DNA from: Pseudoalteromonas prydzensis
GTDB lineage: Bacteria > Pseudomonadota > Gammaproteobacteria > Enterobacterales > Alteromonadaceae
Reading direction: 5' to 3'
Assembly (NCBI RefSeq): GCF_001661495.1
Contig: NZ_BDDT01000017.1
Span: 32,963 to 96,962 of the forward strand
DNA: 64,000 nucleotides
Shown here: positions 1 through 8,454 of the stretch, piece after piece
Numbering within the stretch: the first letter of the stretch is position 1
Layout of the letters: the number at the start of each line of letters is the position of its first letter
Notes under the pieces: model-generated
Told to the model about the DNA's origin: nothing
Database searches by the model: none
Seen by the model: only the letters and a program-made list of their open reading frames with translations
Translations under genes and position numbers: made by a program

Positions 1-522
1 TTTTATATCAATATTAAACTGAGTAGCCCCTACAAAATTAGCGCGACTCAAGTTAGTCTGATGAAACAAACTATCCCTAAAATCAGTACCGCTAAAGTCA
101 CTCGCGGCTAAATTAGCGTGTCTAAAATCAACATCCTTGGCAAAACAGTCTGTCATGCTCAATGCTTTTAATGGCAATTCATAAAACGAGCTATGACTGA
201 GTTGACAATCTTTAAAACTCAGCGGCGCAGTTAACGCCAGTTGCGGCCAATTTACCTGCGCCCATTGGATACTGGTGAGCTTACAATCAACAAAGCTGAC
301 TTCTTCTAACGAACTATAGCCCCAATCTAAATCGCTTAAATTACAGTTAATAAATTCGCACTCAATAAAACGACAATTACTAAATTGACTGTGGCTAAAA
401 TCACATTCTATAAACTGGCACTGTTCAAATTCAATATCACTAAAATGCTGCGTGCTAGCAACACATTTTGAAAATTGCTGGTCGTAATAGTCAGTTTGTG
501 AAAACTGATACTTCACAGTCAT
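1..522 (-). CDS. Pentapeptide-repeat protein, 3' end cut by window edge
   Basis: An open frame of 174 codons starts at the ATG at 522-520 (reads MTVKYQFSQTDYYD) and reaches base 1 without a stop, so the C-terminus lies outside the window. The translation shows the A(D/N)LxX-type periodicity of pentapeptide repeats (for example CQFIECDFSHSQFSNCRFIE, then NLAASDFSGTDF). Such proteins fold as right-handed quadrilateral beta-helices; some (Qnr, MfpA) bind DNA gyrase, but most have no known role. Cys and Phe at repeat centres resemble the Qnr style, yet I cannot assign it to Qnr. It lies downstream of aspS on the same strand but behind a terminator, so it is probably a separate transcript. Confidence 0.8.
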   Translation of the reverse strand, partial: MTVKYQFSQTDYYDQQFSKCVASTQHFSDIEFEQCQFIECDFSHSQFSNCRFIECEFINCNLSDLDWGYSSLEEVSFVDCKLTSIQWAQVNWPQLALTAPLSFKDCQLSHSSFYELPLKALSMTDCFAKDVDFRHANLAASDFSGTDFRDSLFHQTNLSRANFVGATQFNIDIK

Positions 523-560
523 AAAATCCTCTAATCAAATTATCCGCTCACCTAAATGAA

Positions 561-590
561 AAAACCCCTAGGTATGAGCCTAAGGGTTTT
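561..590 (-). terminator. Intrinsic terminator after aspS
   Basis: A near-perfect stem (AAAACCCCTAGG with CCTAAGGGTTTT, one mismatch, loop TATGAG-like) lies 24 bases past the aspS stop. On the minus strand it is followed by a T-rich tract. Confidence 0.75.
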
Positions 591-613
591 CAATAAATCA
601 CTTATCGAATTGC

Positions 614-2383
614 TTATTCGGCTGCTTTTTCAACAACGCTAATAGCAAGCTCTGACAATGAGTCTACATTCGCTTTACTTGGCGCGTTGGTTAATAAACA
701 TGACGCTTGCGTTGTTTTAGGGAAGGCAATAACGTCACGGATGTTATCTGTGCCACAAAGTAACATTACTAAGCGGTCTAAACCAAATGCGAGTCCTGCA
801 TGTGGTGGTGTGCCGTACTTAAGTGCATCAAGTAAGAAACCAAACTTATCTTGTTGCTCTTGCGCATCAATACCTAATATTCTAAAGGCCGCTTCTTGCA
901 TATCAGCATTATGAATACGGACCGAACCACCGCCAACTTCGTAGCCGTTTAATACCATGTCGTAGGCATCTGAAATAGCCGCTGCAGGGTTAGCTTCAAG
1001 CGCCTGAGCATCAATATCTTTTGGTGCAGTGAATGGGTGATGCACAGCGTGTAATGTGCCTTCGTCATCTTCTTCGAACATTGGGAAATCAACAACCCAA
1101 AGTGGTGCCCAGCTATTAAGGTTAGTGATCTCTAAATCAACACCAATCTTAAGGCGAAGTGCGCCCATCGCTTCATTTACTGTGTTGCACTTATCTGCAC
1201 CGAATAAAATGATGTCACCAGTTTGTGCGTTAGTTCGCGCTAGTAGCTCATTGATCACTTCTTCATTTAAGAATTTAGCGATGGGTGATTGTACACCTTC
1301 AACACCAGCTGCACGGTCATTTACTTTCATCCATGCCAGCCCTTTCGCGCCGTAAATGCCGATGAATTTAGTGTAGTCATCTAGCTGCTTACGAGAAAGT
1401 GATGCGCCACCTGGTACAGTTAATACCGCAACACGGCCTTTTTCGTCATTTGCAGGACCTGAGAATACTTTAAACTCTACGTCTTTAACTAAATCAGCAA
1501 CGTCAATCAGTTCCATAGGGTTACGTAAATCAGGCTTGTCTGAACCAAAACGACTCATCGCCTCTGCGTATGGCATGATTGGGAAATCACCTAAATCAAC
1601 ATTGAGTAATGATTTCCACATATCCGTGATCATCTTTTCAGTGATACCACGTACTTGATCAGAGCTCATGAATGAGGTCTCTAAATCGATTTGGGTAAAT
1701 TCTGGTTGACGGTCAGCACGTAAATCTTCATCACGGAAACATTTAACGATTTGGTAATAACGGTCAAAACCCGACATCATCAACAATTGTTTAAACAACT
1801 GTGGAGACTGTGGTAACGCGTAAAAGCTACCTTTATGTACACGACTCGGTACTAAGTAATCACGTGCCCCTTCAGGTGTTGCTTTAGTGAGTACTGGCGT
1901 TTCGATATCTAAGAAACCATTTTCATCTAAAAAGCGACGAACAAAGCTGCTCGCTTTTGCACGTAATTTAATACGGTCACTCATTTCTAAACGGCGAAGG
2001 TCTAGGTAACGGTATTTTAAACGACGCTCTTCAGAGTTTACTTGGTTAAAATCAAGCGGTAATGGCTCTGAACGGTTGATAATAGTTAAGCTAGTGCCTA
2101 AAATCTCAACTTCACCGGTGGCCATGTCTTTATTTACTTGGCTATCTGGGCGAGCACGTACAACACCTTTAAGCTGTACACAGAACTCTTGGCGTAATTT
2201 ATTAGCAGTATCCATTAAGCCTTCAACTTCAGGATCGAATACAACTTGTACTAAACCTTCTCTATCGCGTAAATCGACAAAAATTAGTCCACCAAGGTCA
2301 CGTCGTTTATTGATCCAACCACATAATTCAACTTCTTGATCTACGTGAGTTTTATTTAGCTGTCCGCAGTATATAGAGCGCAT
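614..2383 (-). CDS. aspS: Aspartyl-tRNA synthetase
   Basis: Charges tRNA-Asp with aspartate in the cytoplasm. The 589 residues match the usual bacterial AspRS length (E. coli 590). An OB-fold anticodon-binding domain occupies about residues 1-110 (CGWINKRRDLGGLIFVDLRD), followed by the class II core: motif 2 near residue 217 (FRDEDLRADRQPEFTQ), the bacterial GAD insertion, and motif 3 near 530 (GLAFGLDRLVMLL). The start MRSIYCGQL is the standard family start. It is monocistronic by appearance, with a terminator just downstream. Eight tRNA-Asp genes lie about 17 kb away in the same window. Confidence 0.98.
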   Translation of the reverse strand: MRSIYCGQLNKTHVDQEVELCGWINKRRDLGGLIFVDLRDREGLVQVVFDPEVEGLMDTANKLRQEFCVQLKGVVRARPDSQVNKDMATGEVEILGTSLTIINRSEPLPLDFNQVNSEERRLKYRYLDLRRLEMSDRIKLRAKASSFVRRFLDENGFLDIETPVLTKATPEGARDYLVPSRVHKGSFYALPQSPQLFKQLLMMSGFDRYYQIVKCFRDEDLRADRQPEFTQIDLETSFMSSDQVRGITEKMITDMWKSLLNVDLGDFPIMPYAEAMSRFGSDKPDLRNPMELIDVADLVKDVEFKVFSGPANDEKGRVAVLTVPGGASLSRKQLDDYTKFIGIYGAKGLAWMKVNDRAAGVEGVQSPIAKFLNEEVINELLARTNAQTGDIILFGADKCNTVNEAMGALRLKIGVDLEITNLNSWAPLWVVDFPMFEEDDEGTLHAVHHPFTAPKDIDAQALEANPAAAISDAYDMVLNGYEVGGGSVRIHNADMQEAAFRILGIDAQEQQDKFGFLLDALKYGTPPHAGLAFGLDRLVMLLCGTDNIRDVIAFPKTTQASCLLTNAPSKANVDSLSELAISVVEKAAE

Positions 2384-2483
2384 AGTATTCCTGTCAGTGT
2401 AAAGACTAATAGCCGCTTTCCCTAAGAATTTGACGTTTTTGGGGAGATAAAGCCACTATTTATAAATCATTTTAGGGGGAGCA

Positions 2484-2560
2484 TTATACCCAAGTTACTT
2501 GAAAATGCGAGCACCGCAGCGCCCTGTGGGCATTCAATTTTCAGTCGTTCTAGATATTTG
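2484..2560. repeat. Possible REP-type palindromic repeat remnant
   Basis: Between aspS and the DUF72 gene lies a GC-rich patch unlike its AT-rich surroundings. It has CCCAAGTTACTTG at the left, GCGCCCTGTGGGC in the middle and CATTCAATTTTCAGTCG at the right; the outer parts (TTGAAAATGC and GCATTCAATTTTC) partly pair. This is the look of a dispersed intergenic palindromic unit. Only one copy is visible in the window. Confidence 0.4.
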
Positions 2561-2597
2561 TTACACTTGCCAAAACACACAATTAGTTAGTCATTTT

Positions 2598-3446
2598 ATG
2601 TTGTATTTAGGGTGTCCGCAGTGGTCAAGTACCGCGTGGAAAGGCAATTTATTATCAAGTCACTGCAAAAATGCCGATATGCTGCACGAATACGCACAGG
2701 TGTTTAACTCCGTTGAAGGCAATACCAGCTTTTACGCCGACCCTAGTGTTGAATCATTAAATCGCTGGCGTGATGCTGTAGCCGATGACTTTAAATTTAC
2801 CTTTAAATTTAATCGCCGTTTTAGCCATGAATTACAACTAACTAATATTGATGATGAGTTAACAGCGTGGTTTAACTTGTTTGAACCAATACTGCCAAGC
2901 GTTGGGCAAATTATGTTGCAGCTGCCTAGCAGCTTTAGCCCACAGCAATTACCTTTGCTGGCGCAATTTATTGCAAAACTGCCTACAGGTTTAAATTATG
3001 GCGTTGAAGTGCGCCATCCTGAGTTTTTCAAAAAAGGCGCGGCGGAAATTGCGTTAAACCAGCTACTAATTGCAAACAACATCAACCGAATAGCCATGGA
3101 TACCCGCGCTCTGTTTGCAGTAAAACCTAACACTGCGGCACTTATCGATGCACAGCAGAAAAAGCCTCACCTACCCGTACATGCAATTGCAACAGGCGGT
3201 CAACCTATGGCTCGCTTTGTAATTGCCGATTTAGAGCACGATTATAAAAGTTATTACCAACCTTGGCTTAAAAAAGTAAAACAATGGCTTGATGAAGGTA
3301 AGCACCCGTATGTATTTTTTCATACCGCAGATAACCGCCAAGCCCCTTTGTTAGCGCGGGCATTTTGTGAAGATTTAGGTTACGATCATCCAGTACTTAA
3401 CCCTTTTACTGGTGAGAAAGAAGCCAGCCAAGCAAGTTTATTTTGA
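2598..3446 (+). CDS. DUF72 family protein
   Basis: 282 residues from the ATG at 2598 (MLYLGCPQWSSTAWKGN), which is the typical DUF72 N-terminus. A longer in-frame start at 2499 would add 33 residues translated from the repeat-like patch and is unlikely. DUF72 (E. coli YecE type) proteins form TIM-barrel-like folds; the biochemical role is unknown. Family-typical blocks include FNSVEGNTSFYADPS, the FTFKFNRRFSHE segment and YVFFHTADNRQAP near the C-terminus. The YgjP-like gene follows after 38 bases and may be cotranscribed. Confidence 0.88.
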   Translation: MLYLGCPQWSSTAWKGNLLSSHCKNADMLHEYAQVFNSVEGNTSFYADPSVESLNRWRDAVADDFKFTFKFNRRFSHELQLTNIDDELTAWFNLFEPILPSVGQIMLQLPSSFSPQQLPLLAQFIAKLPTGLNYGVEVRHPEFFKKGAAEIALNQLLIANNINRIAMDTRALFAVKPNTAALIDAQQKKPHLPVHAIATGGQPMARFVIADLEHDYKSYYQPWLKKVKQWLDEGKHPYVFFHTADNRQAPLLARAFCEDLGYDHPVLNPFTGEKEASQASLF

Positions 3447-3484
3447 ATTCCGCTAAAATATAATTAACAACAAGAAGTAATTGA

Positions 3485-3985
3485 ATGAGTGATTTTAAAC
3501 GCTATTTTACTGGCTACCCAGAGCAAATTATAAGCCAAGTAATACAGCTTATTGATAATGATAAACACGGCGCATATTTAATTAAAAAATACCCACATGC
3601 CCACACTATCAGCAGTGACAAGTCGTTATACTCATACGCCACTGAGCTTAAAAAACGCTATTTAAAAAATGCCCCGCCGTTTGGCCGCGCCGCGTTTAAA
3701 AAGCAAAGTGACATGGTCACTAATGCACTCGGCACGCACACCTACCGTATGCAAGGCAAAACCCGCAAACATGACCTAGCTATTAACAGTGATTTGCTGT
3801 GCGCCCCCGAGGAATTATTAAAAGCACTCGTGGTTCACGAACTCGCCCACTTTAAAGAAAAAGACCATAACAAAAGTTTTTATCAGTTATGTTGCCACAT
3901 GGAGCCGCAGTATCATCAGCTCGAATTAGATTTACGGATATTTTGTGTGTTAGTCACGCAAGGGAAAAACCCATATTTAAAGTAA
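3485..3985 (+). CDS. YgjP-like metallopeptidase-domain protein
   Basis: 166 residues. The zincin motif HELAHFKEKDHNKSFYQLC (HExxH plus a downstream His in DHNKSF) lies at about residues 118-136, as in the YgjP-like/DUF45 metallopeptidase domain. E. coli YgjP is linked by annotation to nucleotide pyrophosphatase activity, but the function in this short form is uncertain. It has no signal peptide, so it should be cytoplasmic. It follows the DUF72 gene on the same strand. Confidence 0.8.
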   Translation: MSDFKRYFTGYPEQIISQVIQLIDNDKHGAYLIKKYPHAHTISSDKSLYSYATELKKRYLKNAPPFGRAAFKKQSDMVTNALGTHTYRMQGKTRKHDLAINSDLLCAPEELLKALVVHELAHFKEKDHNKSFYQLCCHMEPQYHQLELDLRIFCVLVTQGKNPYLK

Positions 3986-4043
3986 CTGTAATTACCTGAC
4001 AACAGAAAATGACAGCTGCTTTGATAGAGACTAATGAGTAATC

Positions 4044-5057
4044 CTATTCAGTCACTGTAAACTTAGTTAAACCAATCAGCTGGCCAGATTCGGTAACAAC
4101 GTGTACTTGCCATTTACCAACAGAGTTGGCTGGGAAGTTTACTTTATGTGTCCATGCTCTGTAGCCTTGCTCTCGCCCACCACTAATATTTAATGCAATA
4201 CGATCAACCTCTTTATTGTTAAGTAGCCAAACATGAAATACTTTTTCATTTAACCCTCTTGGCGCTTTAACCGCAGTCCAAGTATACAAACCTTGCTGAT
4301 GCAATGAATTAGCATCTACATGCTTAATACTGCCAACAGGCTTACGCTGCTCTACATCAACCTGATGCGATAAAGTAATGTCGGTTAAACGCAGTGCTGC
4401 AGGTGGCACCCAACTACGTAGCTGCCATAAACCGGCACTTAAAACACCCAGCAATAAAACCAATAGAGGGAAACGCCACCATTTGGCGTTAGGCATTAAG
4501 TTACCTAAGCTAGGAATGGTAAAAATAATGGCGGTGATCAAGGCTATCTCTAAGCTTTGGCTAGTCGTGAGGTTAAGTAAAATTGGCAAAGTGACTAAAA
4601 TAACCACAAACAATGCAAAGTTATGAAATACGGTAAAGAGAATACTGTGTTTAGCTAATTTTTTATAATACAGCGGATCAACAACCGATATAAACGCACA
4701 GAGAATAATTAAGGATGTAAAAATAGCTTGCGGATGATTCCAAGAAGTCACCGCGAGAAAAAATGGCAATGCAAAAAATAGGCTTTCTTGTTGCACCATT
4801 TGCAGGGCAAAACGCATAAAATTGGGAGAAACAGTCACACCAAAGCGCTGCTCTACTTTATCGCGCAACCAGTTATCAACAATCAACCATAGCCAACTAA
4901 CTAACAGCAGTATGGCAATAATTTGTGAAAATGATTCTTTACGCTCAACCAACACATAACTTGCTACACCGCTACAAAACGCAAAAACCGCCAATAAACC
5001 TGGCCGCTGCTGCATCATAATTATAAATTTTGTGATTAAATTCTTAAAATAGCTCAT
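4044..5057 (-). CDS. Membrane protein, DUF5924 + DUF2914
   Basis: 337 residues. The N-terminal two thirds (residues 15-215) contain several hydrophobic segments typical of an inner-membrane protein (for example LLAVFAFCSGVASYVLV and IIAILLLVSWLWLIV). The C-terminal 110 residues form a soluble domain of DUF2914 type, with VFHVWLLNNKEVDRIALNIS and a WTHKVNFPANSVGKWQVHVV-like block. The function of both families is unknown. DUF2914 also occurs alone as a periplasmic or extracytoplasmic module, so I infer that the C-terminus faces the periplasm. No operon partner is evident. Confidence 0.75.
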   Translation of the reverse strand: MSYFKNLITKFIIMMQQRPGLLAVFAFCSGVASYVLVERKESFSQIIAILLLVSWLWLIVDNWLRDKVEQRFGVTVSPNFMRFALQMVQQESLFFALPFFLAVTSWNHPQAIFTSLIILCAFISVVDPLYYKKLAKHSILFTVFHNFALFVVILVTLPILLNLTTSQSLEIALITAIIFTIPSLGNLMPNAKWWRFPLLVLLLGVLSAGLWQLRSWVPPAALRLTDITLSHQVDVEQRKPVGSIKHVDANSLHQQGLYTWTAVKAPRGLNEKVFHVWLLNNKEVDRIALNISGGREQGYRAWTHKVNFPANSVGKWQVHVVTESGQLIGLTKFTVTE

Positions 5058-5183
5058 TCAGTAGAAGATCCGCATAAGTCTGTATAATTGCAGTGTTAAA
5101 GCCACCAGCCCTGTATCTTAATATATGCATGAAAGCTTTACACTTTTTGTTGTGAAAATTAACTAATAAACAAATACCGCTAG

Positions 5184-6074
5184 TTAGCGATAACTACGCG
5201 AGATCTCTTCACTCACCCAATGCAGCAATTGTTTTATTGCTTTTGAAAGCACCTGATTTTGCCGCACAATATACCCTAAGCTGGTAGTCGGAAATTGTGG
5301 TAAAGCGGTCACTGTGGTGGTTAAATTTGCTTTACTGCGCAGGGAAAACTCCGGCACGATGGCAACGCCAAAGCCCGCTTCGGCCCAATCAATTTGTGCA
5401 TCCACACTGCCCACTTCCATTACCCGATAATTTGGTAAATTTAAAGACGGCAATGCACTATCGAGTAACTCGCGCGTACGCGTATCATGGCCGAGCAAAA
5501 TTAAGGTTGGTGGCTCAGTCAGCGTTATAGTGTTGTTATTTTTAGCTTGCTGCCATAGCTGTAAATGATTACCCAGCGCACACCATTTTATTTGCTGTAA
5601 TTGCGTAAAATGCAGTGGTTCACTTTCTTTTTGAGCAATCACAAAGCCAAGATCCGCCTCCGCACTTTTAACCAACGCCGATGCTTGTGAAGACGTTGTA
5701 TTGAGCAAAGTAAAATCAATGCCTGGAAACTGGCGCTTAAATAGCTGAAACGGTTCAATCAACAATAAACGAGAAATAATATCACTGGCGGCAATTGTCA
5801 GTGTGCCTTGGCGAAGGTCATTAATCGCATTTAAGTCAGATTGGCAGACCTGTAATTCCCATAAGGTTTTTTGGCCTGACTCCAATAGCCGTAACCCAGC
5901 CTGAGTGAGGCTAAACGGATTACGTTCAATCAATTTTACCCGCGTCATTTTTTCTAACTGTTTAATATGCAAACTAACATTGGGCTGTGTCATATGCAGC
6001 ACATTAGCTGTTTTACCAAAGTGCTTTAATTCAGCTAATGTGACGAAGGTTTTTAACCACTGAATATCTAACAC
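5184..6074 (-). CDS. LysR-family transcriptional regulator
   Basis: 296 residues, full length for the family. An N-terminal winged helix-turn-helix (residues 4-62: LKTFVTLAELKHFGKTANVL then QPNVSLHIKQLEKM) is followed by a substrate-binding-like effector domain from about residue 90. It is divergent from the PurA-like gene, with 122 bases between the two starts, the classic arrangement in which a LysR protein controls its neighbour and itself. The effector cannot be read from the sequence; a purine-related ligand is only an inference from context. Confidence 0.93.
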   Translation of the reverse strand: MLDIQWLKTFVTLAELKHFGKTANVLHMTQPNVSLHIKQLEKMTRVKLIERNPFSLTQAGLRLLESGQKTLWELQVCQSDLNAINDLRQGTLTIAASDIISRLLLIEPFQLFKRQFPGIDFTLLNTTSSQASALVKSAEADLGFVIAQKESEPLHFTQLQQIKWCALGNHLQLWQQAKNNNTITLTEPPTLILLGHDTRTRELLDSALPSLNLPNYRVMEVGSVDAQIDWAEAGFGVAIVPEFSLRSKANLTTTVTALPQFPTTSLGYIVRQNQVLSKAIKQLLHWVSEEISRSYR

Positions 6075-6100
6075 CTTGATGACCTTAATTATCTAAAATC

Positions 6101-6117
6101 GATATGAAATTCTTATC
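6101..6117. promoter_or_regulatory. Candidate LysR box (T-N11-A type)
   Basis: GATA (6101-6104) and TATC (6114-6117) form a dyad matching the ATA-N9-TAT / T-N11-A form of LysR-type operators. It sits 27 bases before the LysR start and about 80 bases before the purA-like start. A second, wider pair of arms, TATCTAAA (6090-6097) and TTTAGATA (6147-6154), flanks it. Confidence 0.5.
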
Positions 6118-6196
6118 AGGATAATAATTATAATTAATTTCTCTTATTTAGATAGAGGGCATACCATATTCATTCAATCAATTTGGAGAGTAAATT

Positions 6197-7453
6197 ATGC
6201 CGTCAATTGTTGTTGTAGGTGCAAACTGGGGTGATGAAGGCAAAGGCCGCATCGTCGATTTTCTAGCTGAGAACGCATCTGCGAGCATTCGCTTTCAAGG
6301 TGGTAACAACGCCGGACATACCGTTGTAAATGAGTTTGGTACGTTTAAACTACACCAATTACCAAGCGGTATTTTTAATCCAGATTGTATTGCCGTACTT
6401 GGCCCCGGTATGGTGATAAGTCCTGGCGCATTAAGCGAAGAAATCGCTGAAGTTAAAGCAGCTGGCGTTAAGGTAAAATTATGTATTTCTGATCGTGCAA
6501 CCCTGTGCTTGCCGTTACACGCACTTGAAGACACACTTGAAGAAGTACGTTTAGGTGACGCCGCTTACGGCTCTACCCGCCAAGGAATTGCCCCAGCATA
6601 CGGCGATCGCGTAATGAAAAAAGGCATTTTAGTTGGTTGGTTAAATCAACCTGAGGTTTTATTAGAGCGCATTCAATTTATGCTTGATTGGAAAATGCCA
6701 CAGCTAAAAGCCCTTTACCCTAGCTGTGATTATTCACAAACAGCAGAACAAATAACTGAGTGGCTATTAGAGGTCACTGCTCCGTGGCGTGCATTTATCT
6801 GTAATGTCACAGAGCCTTTAAAAGCGCTGCAACAGCAAGATGCCAACTTATTATTTGAAGCGCAACTAGGCGCAGGCCGCGATTTAGTGTATGGCGAATA
6901 CCCTTATACTACCTCTTCAAACGTAACCGCCGCTTATGCAGGGATTGGCAGCGGATTACCAGCTTTGCGCCCTGAGCGTGTTATCGCGGTGGCAAAATCG
7001 TTTAGTTCATCTGTTGGCACTGGCACACTGGTTACCGCAATGGCAGAGCAAGATAATTTTCGCGAAAGCGCCAACGAGTACGGTGCTGTGACAGGTCGCC
7101 CTCGTGATATGGGGTATTTTGATGCGGTTGCCACCCGTAATGGCGTTGAATTACAAGCAGCCACTGAAATTGCATTAACCAAAATTGATTGCTTATCTGG
7201 CATGAAAGATTTAAAAATCTGTGTTGGCTATGCAGGCGATCACAGCGAAAACCCTATTTGGCCACAAACAGCCGCTTTAACGCCAATATATGAAAGTATG
7301 CCAGCGTGGGATGAAGATATTACCGGTTGTCGTACCTTTGACAGTCTACCTGCGGCTGCTCAGCACTATGTTGAACGCATCGAAGCACTGATGGGCATAC
7401 CTGTGAGTATGGTATCTGTAGGCCCTGAGCGTGAGCAAATGATCATCCGCTAA
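6197..7453 (+). CDS. Divergent adenylosuccinate synthetase (PurA) paralogue
   Basis: 418 residues, slightly short for PurA (about 430). PurA joins IMP and aspartate using GTP. The P-loop WGDEGKG (with the catalytic Asp), NAGHT (catalytic His), the TSSN motif and the GTP-site TKID block are present. However, the segment equivalent to TTGRGIGPAYEDKVARRG reads STRQGIAPAYGDRVMKKG, the GAQG loop reads AQLG, the first signature has NWGDEGKG in place of QWGDEGKG, and GRRRR reads GRPRD. By my recollection of E. coli numbering these touch Arg131, Arg143 and Gln224, which contact IMP or aspartate. I therefore infer a paralogue with altered nucleotide or amino-acid specificity. The RBS (GGAGAG) is good. 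It is divergent from a LysR gene and not near hflKC, where PurA often sits. Confidence 0.85.
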   Translation: MPSIVVVGANWGDEGKGRIVDFLAENASASIRFQGGNNAGHTVVNEFGTFKLHQLPSGIFNPDCIAVLGPGMVISPGALSEEIAEVKAAGVKVKLCISDRATLCLPLHALEDTLEEVRLGDAAYGSTRQGIAPAYGDRVMKKGILVGWLNQPEVLLERIQFMLDWKMPQLKALYPSCDYSQTAEQITEWLLEVTAPWRAFICNVTEPLKALQQQDANLLFEAQLGAGRDLVYGEYPYTTSSNVTAAYAGIGSGLPALRPERVIAVAKSFSSSVGTGTLVTAMAEQDNFRESANEYGAVTGRPRDMGYFDAVATRNGVELQAATEIALTKIDCLSGMKDLKICVGYAGDHSENPIWPQTAALTPIYESMPAWDEDITGCRTFDSLPAAAQHYVERIEALMGIPVSMVSVGPEREQMIIR

Positions 7454-7581
7454 TCACTCAGCTTAATCCAAGTGGTTAAATAAACGGCTTGGATAACATT
7501 CATTATCGCTAACATTGCTCAGATCTTAGATTTATCAGCGGTAGTTTAAATATTTTGCTAAACCGTAATAATCCGATACAC

Positions 7582-7616
7582 AAAAAAAGCGCAAGATACA
7601 CTCGCGCTTTTTTGTT
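7582..7616. terminator. Bidirectional terminator between purA-like and DUF3334 genes
   Basis: An A-run, GCGC-containing stem and T-run (AAAAAAAGCGCAAG ... CTCGCGCTTTTTT) lie between two convergent genes and can serve both strands. Confidence 0.85.
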
Positions 7617-7650
7617 TTCCTTAAAACTTACAGCTTTAAAGCTCGTGACT

Positions 7651-8337
7651 TTACAAACCAAGCTCGGCCATAAAATCATCATCTGCATCACTGGCTTTTG
7701 CATCGTCCGCAGCTTTTTGTTTTTCCGCTTTATGCTTCGCTTCGTTTTCAATAATGTCATCAGGGTCTACCGCTTCAACAATATCAAAGTCGTGCAGCTT
7801 GATGAACTCAGTTTTATCCATCGCTAATTCTAAATAAAAGATGTTTTGTTTACTGGTGGTAAAAGTCACGCGGCGTGCTTGTGGTCTATCCATCGTGGTA
7901 TCAACCGATATTTGCACTTGCTTATTAATCGCCATCATTTTTGGCTGATTTTGAGTAATTGAGGTGTGTAGCTGCTCGCGTACTTTTGAGGTGAAATCAC
8001 CGACGATTTGATTCATCAATTCACCCAGTACATTTGACACGTCGTCCGACATGTGACTATGCGCAAGCTCTTCTTCAGGCATACCCATGCTGCGCATATA
8101 ATCGTGATAAATTTCCATGGCAGCTTGCGAAGTAAAGTTAGTAATTACTAATCCAGTAAAACCACCATCAAACAAAACAAAGCAGCCAATATCTGGTCGC
8201 ATGCAGGTACGGGTGATCTTTTGTACCATGGCTGAATAGCTAATATCATTACCACTAGCCGACGACAAAACCCCCGTTACAGAATGACACAGGGTTGCCA
8301 ATATATCATCAGTACTAATTACTTTACTTTTAGTCAT
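7651..8337 (-). CDS. DUF3334 family protein
   Basis: 228 residues from the ATG at 8337 (MTKSKVISTDDILATL), chosen because AAGAGAC lies at RBS distance; an upstream in-frame ATG at 8379 would add a basic 14-residue tail. The protein resembles DUF3334, a family of Alteromonadales, Vibrio and relatives. It has a CheX/CheC-like flavour in the middle (VSNVLGELMNQIVGDFTSKV), so a link to chemotaxis-type phosphatases is possible but unproven. The C-terminus is highly charged (EAKHKAEKQKAADDAKAS). It is cytoplasmic, with no signal or membrane segment, and is transcribed divergently from cmoA. Confidence 0.75.
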   Translation of the reverse strand: MTKSKVISTDDILATLCHSVTGVLSSASGNDISYSAMVQKITRTCMRPDIGCFVLFDGGFTGLVITNFTSQAAMEIYHDYMRSMGMPEEELAHSHMSDDVSNVLGELMNQIVGDFTSKVREQLHTSITQNQPKMMAINKQVQISVDTTMDRPQARRVTFTTSKQNIFYLELAMDKTEFIKLHDFDIVEAVDPDDIIENEAKHKAEKQKAADDAKASDADDDFMAELGL

Positions 8338-8454
8338 TAAACGTCTCTTTTTATACTTGTTATTCATTATTCTAGCCAAGCTACTGAAATTATCACTGAC
8401 TATCCAGCATAAAATGCTAAAATAGCCCTATTATTTTTTAAAGAGACTGTTTGT

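Noticed and set aside
2499..2597. N-terminal 33-codon extension of the DUF72 protein
   Set aside because: It would be translated from the REP-like patch; the conserved family N-terminus begins at 2598.
7555..7827. Plus-strand open frame overlapping the DUF3334 3' end
   Set aside because: It crosses the bidirectional terminator and lies antisense to DUF3334; it has no family pattern.
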